DNA from: an uncultured Clostridia bacterium
Lineage (GTDB): Bacteria > Bacillota > Clostridia > Oscillospirales > Oscillospiraceae
DNA length: 64,000 nt
NCBI GenBank assembly: GCA_947170435.1
Contig: CAMVTO010000004.1
Span: 62,001 to 126,000, forward strand
Direction of reading: 5' to 3'
Shown here: in pieces, positions 49,713 to 57,192 of the stretch
Layout: each line of letters starts with the position of its first letter
How positions within the stretch are numbered: position 1 is the first letter of the stretch
Position numbers and translations under genes: made by a program
The notes under the pieces: model-generated
Database searches by the model: none
The model's input: the letters and a program-made list of their open reading frames with translations, nothing else
Told to the model about the DNA's origin: nothing

Positions 49713-50213
49713 TCAGGGCTTGAAAACGCCGAAGATATGGAGAAACCGCGTGTCGGCAAAGTCGTAGTCGGACAAGGGTCTGTTGTCCGCGTCATCGCTG
49801 TGGGCGGCGACGAGTACGTTGTCCAGGCTGCGCGGTGAGCCGACGGAAACCACCACCGGCGTGTGCGCCCAGCGCGCGCCGTCAAAGGAGAACTGGACGA
49901 GATCCCCCGGCAGCAGTTCGTCGATCGCGGCATCCCGCGCGGCGGGGCCTGGCGCTGCGTGCCCGCGGGTGAGGTAGTTGTAGAGATACGGAACGCCCGT
50001 CCACGCGGGCGCCTTGTCGTTGGCGCTGACATAGTACCAGCCGAAGGTGGGGGTGTAGTCCATGACGCGCGAACCGGCATAGAGGCATTGACTGGCGAAG
50101 TTGGTGCAGTCGCCGCCAAGCAGTTCGTAGTCGTAGTAGCGGGGATTTCTGGCGAACGCCCAGCGATGCGCGTAGCGCACCGCGGCGTCGCGGTCATAGG
50201 GGAAAAGCTCCAT
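49713..50213 (-). CDS. Amidase-domain (Amidase_6) protein
   Basis: 166 residues. RYAHRWAFARNPRYYDYELLGGDCTNFASQCLYAG carries the putative nucleophile Cys36, with the catalytic His likely in WAHTPVVVS. This is the cysteine amidase fold found in sporulation and wall proteins. No signal peptide is seen, so it may act inside the cell or spore. The start at 50213 follows AAAGGAGGCTGCAC; an upstream ATG at 50468 gives a non-conserved, Arg/Pro-rich leader. Confidence 0.82.
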   Translation of the reverse strand: MELFPYDRDAAVRYAHRWAFARNPRYYDYELLGGDCTNFASQCLYAGSRVMDYTPTFGWYYVSANDKAPAWTGVPYLYNYLTRGHAAPGPAARDAAIDELLPGDLVQFSFDGARWAHTPVVVSVGSPRSLDNVLVAAHSDDADNRPLSDYDFADTRFLHIFGVFKP

Positions 50214-50329
50214 GTGCAGCCTCCTTTTTCTGCTATCTCTATGGCCGGAGCGGGCAGGATATGCCGCTTGACAAAGAAAACCGACGCAGGTAGACTGGGG
50301 ACAACGATTGAACAAAGGAGTGTGCGTAC

Positions 50330-50650
50330 ATGAAGAAGGGAACCATACTTGCCCTGCTTGCAACCGTCGCCGCAGGGACGGCTGCCGCTGTGCTGCTCGG
50401 GCGGCAGGAGCCGGCGGACGCGGCGCCGGACGAGTCCGCGCCGATGGACGCGGATCAGACCGTTGCATTTCCGCTCAAGAACAAATACGCAGACTATTCC
50501 GGCGGGGAGAGCCATCCCAGCTATCGCTTCGAGCTGGAAACGCCGAACGGAGTAAAGGAGATCGCGGTGAGCGCGGAGCAGTACGAGACCTATTATATTG
50601 GTGATGAGGTTGTCTGCCGGGAGCGGGGCAGAGAGCTTGAGATCGTTTGA
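50330..50650 (+). CDS. Small membrane-anchored protein of unknown function
   Basis: 106 residues. An N-terminal hydrophobic segment (ILALLATVAAGTAAAVLLG, about 6-24), an acidic linker, then a small beta domain (YRFELETPNGVKEIAVSAEQYETYYIGDEVVC). The same kind of short anchored beta protein occurs widely in Firmicutes with no known role. AAAGGAGTGTGCGTAC precedes the ATG and a terminator follows. Confidence 0.7.
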   Translation: MKKGTILALLATVAAGTAAAVLLGRQEPADAAPDESAPMDADQTVAFPLKNKYADYSGGESHPSYRFELETPNGVKEIAVSAEQYETYYIGDEVVCRERGRELEIV

Positions 50651-50666
50651 TGGGCCAAAACACAAC

Positions 50667-50703
50667 AAAAATCCCCGAAACCGTCAAGCTTCGGGGATTT
50701 TTT
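50667..50703. terminator. Bidirectional terminator between the small protein and HU
   Basis: 13-bp stem (50667-50679 with 50690-50702), T run on the plus strand, A run for hup on the minus strand. Confidence 0.85.
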
Positions 50704-50719
50704 CGCTAAAGTTCAAATA

Positions 50720-50992
50720 TTAGTTCAGAGCGTCCTTGAGCGCCTTGCCGGCCTTGAACGCGGGAGCCTTGGAAGCCGCGATCTCGACGGGCTTCTTGGT
50801 CTGGGGATTGATGCCGGTGCGCGCAGCGCGGTTCTTGACTTCGAAGGTGCCGAAGCCGACGAGCTGAACCTTGTCGCCGCCCTTGAGAGCCTCCTCGACG
50901 GAGGCGAGGAACGCAGTGAGCGCCGCCTCGGAATCCTTCTTGGTCAGGCCGCTCTTCTCAGCCATAGCGGCAATGAGTTCTGTCTTGTTCAT
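50720..50992 (-). CDS. hup: HU family DNA-binding protein
   Basis: 90 residues, typical HU length. [45 protein letters not shown] and [13 protein letters not shown] are the HU helices and the arm with the DNA-intercalating proline. Nucleoid protein. The start at 50992 follows GGAGGAAACAAAAG; an upstream in-frame ATG at 51034 is before that site. Own promoter. Confidence 0.96.
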   Translation of the reverse strand: MNKTELIAAMAEKSGLTKKDSEAALTAFLASVEEALKGGDKVQLVGFGTFEVKNRAARTGINPQTKKPVEIAASKAPAFKAGKALKDALN

Positions 50993-51052
50993 CTTTTGTT
51001 TCCTCCAAATAATAAGATATTTCATCAAAACCAATTACATGGTACAGAGGGC

Positions 51053-51081
51053 ATTATGGCGAATTTCCAGTCGATTGTCAA
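51053..51081 (-). promoter_or_regulatory. hup promoter
   Basis: On the minus strand TTGACA (51081-51076), 17 bases, CATAAT (51058-51053), 60 bases before the start. Confidence 0.8.
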
Positions 51082-51316
51082 GGGCAATTCCACAAAAAAA
51101 GCAAACTTTTTGCAAACGGATACCCGCCTGTATGATTTGTTTGCCGAATATGGTCGATTTGAACAACGCCGCGGATATTGTCCGAAATGTGCATCTGAGC
51201 CGGAAAAGGCATTGCAAAAGTTTTTGCAAAAATATATAGTAGGTAGACAATACGCACCGTCCATGATGCCGGCAGCCTCAGCTATCCCGGGAGCGGCGGC
51301 AAAGACGGAACAATGA
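51056..51316 (+). CDS. Possible small protein between hup and the DUF4317 gene (doubtful)
   Basis: 86 codons open from an ATG at 51056, with a CPKC motif and a helical stretch (SEPEKALQKFLQKYIVG). It overlaps the divergent hup promoter at its start and the next gene's promoter at its end, and has only a weak GAGGG site. It may be chance; it fills the 340-base gap between hup and 51333. Confidence 0.25.
   Translation: MANFQSIVKGNSTKKANFLQTDTRLYDLFAEYGRFEQRRGYCPKCASEPEKALQKFLQKYIVGRQYAPSMMPAASAIPGAAAKTEQ
51212..51240 (+). promoter_or_regulatory. Promoter of the DUF4317 gene
   Basis: TTGCAA (51212-51217), 17 bases, TATAGT (51235-51240). Confidence 0.75.
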
Positions 51317-51332
51317 ACACAAGAGGAAAACG

Positions 51333-52460
51333 ATGAATCAGAAGGAAATCAATGAGCTGCGCCGCCGGTTTCGTGCGGATAAGAGCAACATCAGCCGCAT
51401 CTACGGATGCTTTGTCAACACCAACAAGGAGATCGTCGCCTACATTGACTCCTCCCTCGGCATGCTCAAGCAGGAGGAGCAGGAAATCTACCTCGCCCGA
51501 CTCAAGAAGTGCCTGAGCGGAGGGCAGGGACGCAATCTCATCGACATCGAATTCTCCACGCCGCAGGTGGTGGACAGCGAGGAGCATCGCCTGCTGAGCA
51601 AGCTGCGCAGCACCCAGTGTGCTGACGCGGACGCGCGGGAAGCACTCTACCGCAAGGTCATCGACGTGCTGGATATGGAGCAGAGCAACTATGTGATCCT
51701 GCTGGCCTCGGACAGCTACGACGTGCCCTACCGCGGCACAGACGATGAGGCGCAGGCGGACGCTTCGGCGGAGGTATTTACCTACTTTGTCTGCGCCGTC
51801 TGCCCGGTGAAGGACGCCACTGCCGACCTCCGTTTTTTCTATGATGTGAGCGAGTTTCACATTGCGTCCTCCGGCCCGCTGCTGGGCAACACGGCGCTGG
51901 GCTTTCTGTTCCCGGCCTTCGATGACCGCAGCGCAAACATCTATAACGCGCTCTATTACGTTCAGAAGCCGGAGCTGATGCATCAGGAGTTCATCGACGC
52001 GGTGTTCCGCACCGAGCCGCCTATGTCAGCGCCGGAGCAGCGAAACGCTTTCCACACCGCGCTTGCCGACGCGCTGGAGGCGGAGTGCAGTTACGGTGTG
52101 GTGCAGAGTGTCAACGAGCAGCTGCGCGAGCGCGTGGAGCTGCACAAGGCGGAGAAGAACCCGGAGCTTCTGAGTCTGGAGCCCCGGGAGGTGGAGAATA
52201 TCCTGCGCCAGGGCGGTGTCTCCGAGCCACGCGTGGAGGCGTTCAGCCAGGCGGTGCGGGAGTCCTTCGGCGAGGATGCCGCGCTCCAGCCGGGCAATCT
52301 GGTGGACAAGAAGTTCGAGATCGTTACGCCCAACGTGAAGATCACCATGCCGCCGGAGTACAGCGAGATGGTGGAGACCCGCGTGATCGACGGGCGCAAG
52401 TACATTCTGATCCCCGCTGATGAAGGGCTGGAGGTCAACGGCGTTTCAGTCAAATTCTAA
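51333..52460 (+). CDS. DUF4317 domain protein
   Basis: 375 residues, full length for this Firmicute family of unknown function. Opens MNQKEINELRRRFRADKSNISRIYGCFVN and contains SNYVILLASDSYDVPYRG and TPNVKITMPPEYSEMVETRVIDGRKYILI. Largely soluble, no signal or membrane segment. Monocistronic with promoter and terminator. No function can be assigned. Confidence 0.85.
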   Translation: MNQKEINELRRRFRADKSNISRIYGCFVNTNKEIVAYIDSSLGMLKQEEQEIYLARLKKCLSGGQGRNLIDIEFSTPQVVDSEEHRLLSKLRSTQCADADAREALYRKVIDVLDMEQSNYVILLASDSYDVPYRGTDDEAQADASAEVFTYFVCAVCPVKDATADLRFFYDVSEFHIASSGPLLGNTALGFLFPAFDDRSANIYNALYYVQKPELMHQEFIDAVFRTEPPMSAPEQRNAFHTALADALEAECSYGVVQSVNEQLRERVELHKAEKNPELLSLEPREVENILRQGGVSEPRVEAFSQAVRESFGEDAALQPGNLVDKKFEIVTPNVKITMPPEYSEMVETRVIDGRKYILIPADEGLEVNGVSVKF

Positions 52461-52465
52461 GAGGG

Positions 52466-52493
52466 AAAGCCGCGGCGTATGCCGCGGCTTTTT
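52466..52493 (+). terminator. Terminator of the DUF4317 gene
   Basis: 11-bp stem (52466-52476 with 52481-52491), GTAT loop, T run. Confidence 0.85.
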
Positions 52494-52533
52494 GCGGGAT
52501 ACGCAGTTTTTTTCATGAGGCATTGGATTGGGA

Positions 52534-52562
52534 TTGAAACGGCCAAAAGTCTGTGCTACAAT
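52534..52562 (+). promoter_or_regulatory. Promoter of the cyclic-nucleotide cassette
   Basis: TTGAAA (52534-52539), 17 bases, TACAAT (52557-52562). It is the only clear promoter before the CNB-cyclase-CNB-CNB run, so the four genes are likely one transcript. Confidence 0.75.
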
Positions 52563-52621
52563 ATAATAAGTGTGGAAATTGTACACTTTAACGGTATTTT
52601 GACGAAAGGAAGGATATCATC

Positions 52622-53611
52622 ATGGCGGAAAAGCAGTTCAACAAAGGGGACGTTATCTTTCGCGAAGGCGAGTACGGCACGACGATGTACCGCATCCTGG
52701 ACGGTACCGTTGCCATCTATGCCAACTACGGCGAAAGCGGCGAGCAGAAGCTGACGGAGCTGAAGGCGGGAGACTTTTTCGGCGAAATGGCCGTGATCGA
52801 GGCGTTCCCGCGCAGCGCCACTGCGGTGGCAGCGAGCGAAGCCCGCGTCGAAGAAGTGGGCAAGGAGTCCTTAAGCGCATTTTTCAAGGCGGAGCCGGAG
52901 ATGATTATGAAGATCATGCGCCATATCAGCGGGCGTTTGCGCAAGTTGACGGAGGACTACCGTGAGGTCTGCGCCACCATCGCCGAGATGGAGCCGGGCG
53001 GAGCCAAGAAACCGCGCAGCGCAGGCCTTGCCGCCAAGATCAAGAAGTTTGCCGGCATTTATCTCGGCAGCCGCGGCAAGGCGGATGTCAGCTATGAGGT
53101 CAAGCGCGGGGAGAATCAATCCCGGGAGGGCCTGGACAAGAGAATGGAGACGCTCTCCAAGGGTACGGTCATCTTCAAGCAGGGCGAAACCGGCAAGTGC
53201 ATGTACGATCTCCACTGGGGCAGCGTCGGCATCTACTCCGGCTACGGCACGGAGTATGAAAAGCTGCTGACGGAGGTCCAGCCCAACGAGTTTTTTGGTG
53301 AGATGGGCATGATCGAGGGTGAGCCCCGCAGCGCCACCGCGGTTGTCCTTGAAAACGGCACGGTACTGGAGACCATCTATGAGGAGGATCTCGCAAAGCT
53401 GTTTGAGATCAATCCTGCGAAGGTGTTTATGGTGCTCTCCCACCTGTCCAACCGGCTGAGAAAGCTGACCGTGGATTATCTCAATGCCTGCAAGCTGGTC
53501 TATGTGGTCTCCGACGCGGAGGAGACGGAAAAGCCGGTCAGCGAGGAGGTCAAGGCTGAGGCGGACCGCTATGCGCGCGTCCGCGTGAACGGCTGCGACG
53601 TATATCTGTAA
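52622..53611 (+). CDS. Tandem cyclic-nucleotide-binding (CNB) domain protein
   Basis: 329 residues with two CNB domains (about 1-120 and 175-300) joined by a basic linker. Both phosphate-binding cassettes look intact: FFGEMAVIEAFPRSATAV (Glu55, Arg64) and FFGEMGMIEGEPRSATAV. Each is followed by a C-helix R-LRKLT-DY---C motif. There is no DNA-binding helix, kinase or channel, so it is not a CRP-type regulator; it may be a pure receptor acting by protein contact. First gene of the cassette, 47 bases before the cyclase. Confidence 0.88.
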   Translation: MAEKQFNKGDVIFREGEYGTTMYRILDGTVAIYANYGESGEQKLTELKAGDFFGEMAVIEAFPRSATAVAASEARVEEVGKESLSAFFKAEPEMIMKIMRHISGRLRKLTEDYREVCATIAEMEPGGAKKPRSAGLAAKIKKFAGIYLGSRGKADVSYEVKRGENQSREGLDKRMETLSKGTVIFKQGETGKCMYDLHWGSVGIYSGYGTEYEKLLTEVQPNEFFGEMGMIEGEPRSATAVVLENGTVLETIYEEDLAKLFEINPAKVFMVLSHLSNRLRKLTVDYLNACKLVYVVSDAEETEKPVSEEVKAEADRYARVRVNGCDVYL

Positions 53612-53658
53612 GCGAGATCCATGAGGTCGCATTTCGGCACGAAAGGGAAGTGAGAGTC

Positions 53659-55065
53659 ATGCCGGATCGTGAGGAATTGATCCGAGAGAGCATCATGCGC
53701 GATATGTCCGAGGGCGTGATGACCATCAGCTTCGACGGGAAAATCACCTATCTCAATCCCGCGGCGCTGACCATTCTCAAGCGCGGGGAGACCGAGCTGC
53801 TGGGCAAGCGCTTTGGCGGATGCTTTTTTGAATATGAGGAAAACGACGCGTTCACGCAGACGATCCTAGACGCGGTGTATGACCGCGAGCGGAGCCATAC
53901 ATACATCGTCCCCTACTACACCGGGGAGGAGCTGCGTCAGCTCCATGTGGTGACTTCATTTCTGCGCAGCGGCGGGGAGAACATCGGCGTCATCGTTGTG
54001 CTCAGCGACATCAGCGAGCTGGTGGAGCTGCGCGACGCGGTGAAGGCCATGGAGCGCATCCGCGCGCTGAACGAACAACTCGAAATGCGCAACAAGCTGC
54101 TGGGGGAAACCTTCGGCCGATTCCTCTCCGACGAGATCGTGCGCCAGCTGCTCGAAACGCCGGACGGCCTTGCACTCGGCGGCAAGAAGCGTATACTCAC
54201 GATCATGATGAGCGATCTGCGCGGTTTCACCGCCATGAGCGAGCGTATGGACGCCGGTGATCTGATCTCCATGCTCAACCATTATCTTGGTGAGATGACG
54301 GAGGTTATTCAGGGCCGAGGCGGCACGATCATCGAGTTTATCGGCGACGGGATCATGGCAATCTTCGGCGCACCCGCGCCGTCTGACACCCATGCCGCTG
54401 ACGCCATTGCCGCGGCGGTGGAGATGGAGGCACGCATGGAGGCCGTCAACGCGTGGAATGCGGAGCGCGGCTATCCGGTGCTGGAAATGGGCATCGGCCT
54501 CAACACCGGCGAGGTCATCGTCGGCAACATTGGCTCGGAAAAGCGTACCAAGTACGGCGTGGTGGGCAGCCACGTCAACCTCTGCGGTCGTATCGAGAGC
54601 TATACCGTGGGCGGACAGGTGCTGGTATCGCCGCTGACGCGGGAACTGGCAAAGGTCGATTTGGAGATCGCGCAGGAGATGACAGTCTATCCCAAGGGTG
54701 TCAAAGGCGAGCTGGTGCTCTCACAGGTGACGGGCATCGGTGCGCCGTACAACGTTTCCGCCAAGGTGAAGGATACCAAGCCGCAGGCGCTCGAAGAGCC
54801 CATCCCCGTACGCTTTCACATGCTCGCGGGCAAGCACAGCGGCGCGAAGTCGTTCTATGGCGGCATCATCGCCGTGGCACACGACGGTGCGGTGCTGGAT
54901 ACCGGTGCGGAACTGAATGTCTTTGACAACATTCAGCTGGAGGCCGGCGGCAAACTGTTCGCTAAGGTTATGGAGCAGGCAGAGGAGGGATTTCTTCTGC
55001 GCTATACCTCCATCCCGGCGGGCTATGAAGCGTGGCTCAAGGCAGAGCGCGCCAAATCTGAATAG
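53659..55065 (+). CDS. PAS-domain class III nucleotide cyclase, predicted guanylate cyclase
   Basis: 468 residues. An N-terminal PAS domain (about 8-125) is joined by a short coiled coil to a class III cyclase domain (about 180-350). Metal aspartates are Asp186 (SDLRGFT) and Asp230 (EFIGDGIMAIFG); transition-state residues Asn307 and Arg311 are present (VNLCGRIES). The two purine-selecting positions are Glu226 and Gly300, whereas adenylate cyclases have Lys and Asp/Thr; Glu with Cys or Gly is the guanylate-cyclase pattern. A C-terminal beta domain of about 90 residues (from PVRFHML, 382 on) looks PilZ-like. Soluble. ATG chosen after AAAGGGAAG. Confidence 0.88.
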   Translation: MPDREELIRESIMRDMSEGVMTISFDGKITYLNPAALTILKRGETELLGKRFGGCFFEYEENDAFTQTILDAVYDRERSHTYIVPYYTGEELRQLHVVTSFLRSGGENIGVIVVLSDISELVELRDAVKAMERIRALNEQLEMRNKLLGETFGRFLSDEIVRQLLETPDGLALGGKKRILTIMMSDLRGFTAMSERMDAGDLISMLNHYLGEMTEVIQGRGGTIIEFIGDGIMAIFGAPAPSDTHAADAIAAAVEMEARMEAVNAWNAERGYPVLEMGIGLNTGEVIVGNIGSEKRTKYGVVGSHVNLCGRIESYTVGGQVLVSPLTRELAKVDLEIAQEMTVYPKGVKGELVLSQVTGIGAPYNVSAKVKDTKPQALEEPIPVRFHMLAGKHSGAKSFYGGIIAVAHDGAVLDTGAELNVFDNIQLEAGGKLFAKVMEQAEEGFLLRYTSIPAGYEAWLKAERAKSE

Positions 55066-55077
55066 GCGGAGGAAAGC

Positions 55078-56079
55078 ATGAAAAAAGTACAGTTTGCGAA
55101 GGGCGACGTTGTCTTTCGTGAGTTTGAAGCGGGCAGCAGCATGTATAAGATTCTCGCGGGCGGAGCGGCGGTGTACGCCGATTATGCCGGAGCGGGGGAA
55201 AAGCTGCTCGCAGAGCTGAAGACGGGAGACTACTTCGGAGAGATGGCGGTCATTGACGCCTGCCCCCGCAGCGCAACCGTGGTGGTGACGGAGGACGACA
55301 CGCTTTTGCACGTGATCGAGGCGGAGGATCTTTCCGTCTACCTTGCGGAGTTTCCAGAGGAGCTGGAGGGCGTCGCGGCGCATTTGAGCCGCCGCCTACG
55401 GGAGTTGACCGTTGACTACACCGAGGTCTGCGGCACGCTGCGGGAACTGGGGCGGCTCGATACGTCCGCTGACCGCATTGACGATGGGCTGCTTGAGCGC
55501 ATCCGCCGGTTTGCCGCGGTCTATCTGAGAGGGAAGAAAGCGGCGGATCAGAGCGCGAAAACGCCGAAGACCGCTGCGGATGCCGCGTCCCACGCGGGCG
55601 GTTACGCGATGCACCGCAAGACCTTTACCCGCGGTGAGGTGATCTTCCGGGAGGGGGATAAATCCGACTGCATGTATGATATCCATGGCGGCCGCGTGGG
55701 CATCTATGCCGACTACGGTACGGAGCGTCAGAAGCTGCTCGCTGAGCTGGTGCCGAACATGTTCTTCGGCGAGATGGGACTCTTCGGCGGCAGAAAGCGC
55801 AGCGCCACGGCGGTCGCGCTGGAGGACGACACCTGCGTGGAGCAGATTTTTGAAAAGGAACTCCCGGAGCTTTACGCCAAAAACAGAGTAAAGGTGCTGA
55901 TGGTCTTGCGTCATCTGTCCAGCCGCCTGCGTCAACTGACAAACGACTATCTGCGCTCCTGCAAGGCGCTTGCCGACGCGCAAAGCGAGCTGGAGAATGA
56001 CCGGGGGATGACTGCGGAGACCAGAATGCAGATGGAATACCTGAACCAGTTGCTGCTGATGCCGGAGGTACTCTGCTGA
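55078..56079 (+). CDS. Second tandem CNB domain protein
   Basis: 333 residues, colinear paralogue of the protein at 52622: two CNB domains with cassettes YFGEMAVIDACPRSATVV (Glu55, Arg64) and FFGEMGLFGGRKRSATAV, each followed by R-LR-LT-DY---C. The linker is Ala/Lys-rich. No output domain. GGCGGAGGAAAGC lies between the cyclase stop and this start (12-base gap), so it is in the same operon. The last 35 residues include a helical tail (AQSELENDRGMTAETRMQMEYLNQ). Confidence 0.87.
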   Translation: MKKVQFAKGDVVFREFEAGSSMYKILAGGAAVYADYAGAGEKLLAELKTGDYFGEMAVIDACPRSATVVVTEDDTLLHVIEAEDLSVYLAEFPEELEGVAAHLSRRLRELTVDYTEVCGTLRELGRLDTSADRIDDGLLERIRRFAAVYLRGKKAADQSAKTPKTAADAASHAGGYAMHRKTFTRGEVIFREGDKSDCMYDIHGGRVGIYADYGTERQKLLAELVPNMFFGEMGLFGGRKRSATAVALEDDTCVEQIFEKELPELYAKNRVKVLMVLRHLSSRLRQLTNDYLRSCKALADAQSELENDRGMTAETRMQMEYLNQLLLMPEVLC

Positions 56080-56098
56080 ATTCAAAAAGGAGCACGCT

Positions 56099-56584
56099 AT
56101 GATAGATCTACCGGAGCGCACCTATCGGAAAAAAGAGATCATCTATCGCCAGAACGAGTATGAGATGTGTATGTACGACATCCTCTACGGCGGTGTGACG
56201 CTCTACCTGAACTACGGCGCCAAGGATCAGATTCTGGTCAAGGAGCTTTGCCCGGGCGCGTATTTCGGTGAGATGGAGCTGGTGGAGGCACGTCCGCGCA
56301 CGACCACGGCGGTTGCCACGGAAGATACCCGGGTCAAAATCTATACGGCGGAGGCGTTCGGCAACTGCTTTCAGGAAAAGCCTGCGCTGGTCATGGCAAT
56401 CATGCAGCAGATGAGCGCCCGTATCCGGGAGCTGACGCGGGAGTACAACGACGCATGCCGTGTGGTATCTGAGGCGATGGACGCCGAGCGGCGCGGCGAG
56501 GCCAAGAGCGACCGGCTGCAAAAGGAGCGCAAGCGTCTTTCTGATTACTTCACCACCCGCGTCCGATATCCGGGCACGAAATAG
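56099..56584 (+). CDS. Single CNB domain protein
   Basis: 161 residues: one CNB domain (about 5-125) with cassette YFGEMELVEARPRTTTAV (Glu58, Arg67 and Thr68) and the same C-helix motif ARIRELTREYNDAC, then a charged helical tail with KSDRLQKERKRLSDYF. Thr after the phosphate-binding Arg is what cGMP-selective kinases use, while the other four domains have Ser. Last gene of the cassette, 19 bases after the previous stop; AAAAGGAGCACGCT precedes the ATG. Confidence 0.85.
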   Translation: MIDLPERTYRKKEIIYRQNEYEMCMYDILYGGVTLYLNYGAKDQILVKELCPGAYFGEMELVEARPRTTTAVATEDTRVKIYTAEAFGNCFQEKPALVMAIMQQMSARIRELTREYNDACRVVSEAMDAERRGEAKSDRLQKERKRLSDYFTTRVRYPGTK

Positions 56585-56593
56585 GACAAACTA

Positions 56594-56622
56594 CGACGGG
56601 GTGCTGTGGCATCCCGTCGTCA
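56594..56622 (+). other. Hairpin between the CNB cassette and the DJ-1 gene
   Basis: GACGGG (56595-56600) and its complement near 56613-56618 close a hairpin with a 12-base loop. There is no T run, so read-through into the DJ-1/helicase genes is possible. Confidence 0.4.
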
Positions 56623-56643
56623 ACTAAAAGGAGGTACGGAACC

Positions 56644-57192
56644 ATGAAGAAAACTGCCATGCTGTTTGCCAACGGATTTGAGGAGGTCGAGGCGCTGACC
56701 GTCGTCGATCTGCTGCGCCGTGCGGAGATCGTCTGTGACATTGTCGCGCTTGACGGCGCGCCGGAAATCGTGGGTGCCCACGGGATCGCCGTGCGCGCGG
56801 ACAAGGCGTTTGCCGATGTGACGATGGACGCCTACGACGCACTGCTGCTGCCGGGCGGCCAGCCGGGTACGACGAACCTCGGAAACGACGAGCGCGTACT
56901 CGCGCTGCTGCGCGAATTCAGCGCCGCGGGCAAGCTGACCGCGGCAATCTGCGCCGCGCCGACGGTGCTGGCGAAGGCGGGACTGCTGGAGGGCAGGCGC
57001 GCTACCTGCTATCCCGGCCTGGAGGGCAGGCTCACCGGCGCAGCGGCAAGCATGGAGAGCGTCGTGGAGGACGGCACGGTCATCACCAGCCGCGGCGTCG
57101 GTACAGCGATTCCGTTCGCGCTCGCGCTGGTGGCGTATCTGGACAGTCGTGAGCGCGCCGACGCGCTGGCAAAGGCCATTGTCTATTGCTGA
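56644..57192 (+). CDS. DJ-1/PfpI family protein
   Basis: 182 residues. LFANGFEEVEALTVVDLLRRA carries the conserved Glu and AAICAAPTVLAKAGLL the nucleophile-elbow Cys (about 101); GRRATCYPGLE follows. The family includes glyoxalase/deglycase and chaperone-like enzymes. AAAAGGAGGTACGGAACC precedes the ATG. Its TGA overlaps the next start (TGATG), so it is translationally coupled to the SUV3-like helicase. Confidence 0.9.
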   Translation: MKKTAMLFANGFEEVEALTVVDLLRRAEIVCDIVALDGAPEIVGAHGIAVRADKAFADVTMDAYDALLLPGGQPGTTNLGNDERVLALLREFSAAGKLTAAICAAPTVLAKAGLLEGRRATCYPGLEGRLTGAAASMESVVEDGTVITSRGVGTAIPFALALVAYLDSRERADALAKAIVYC

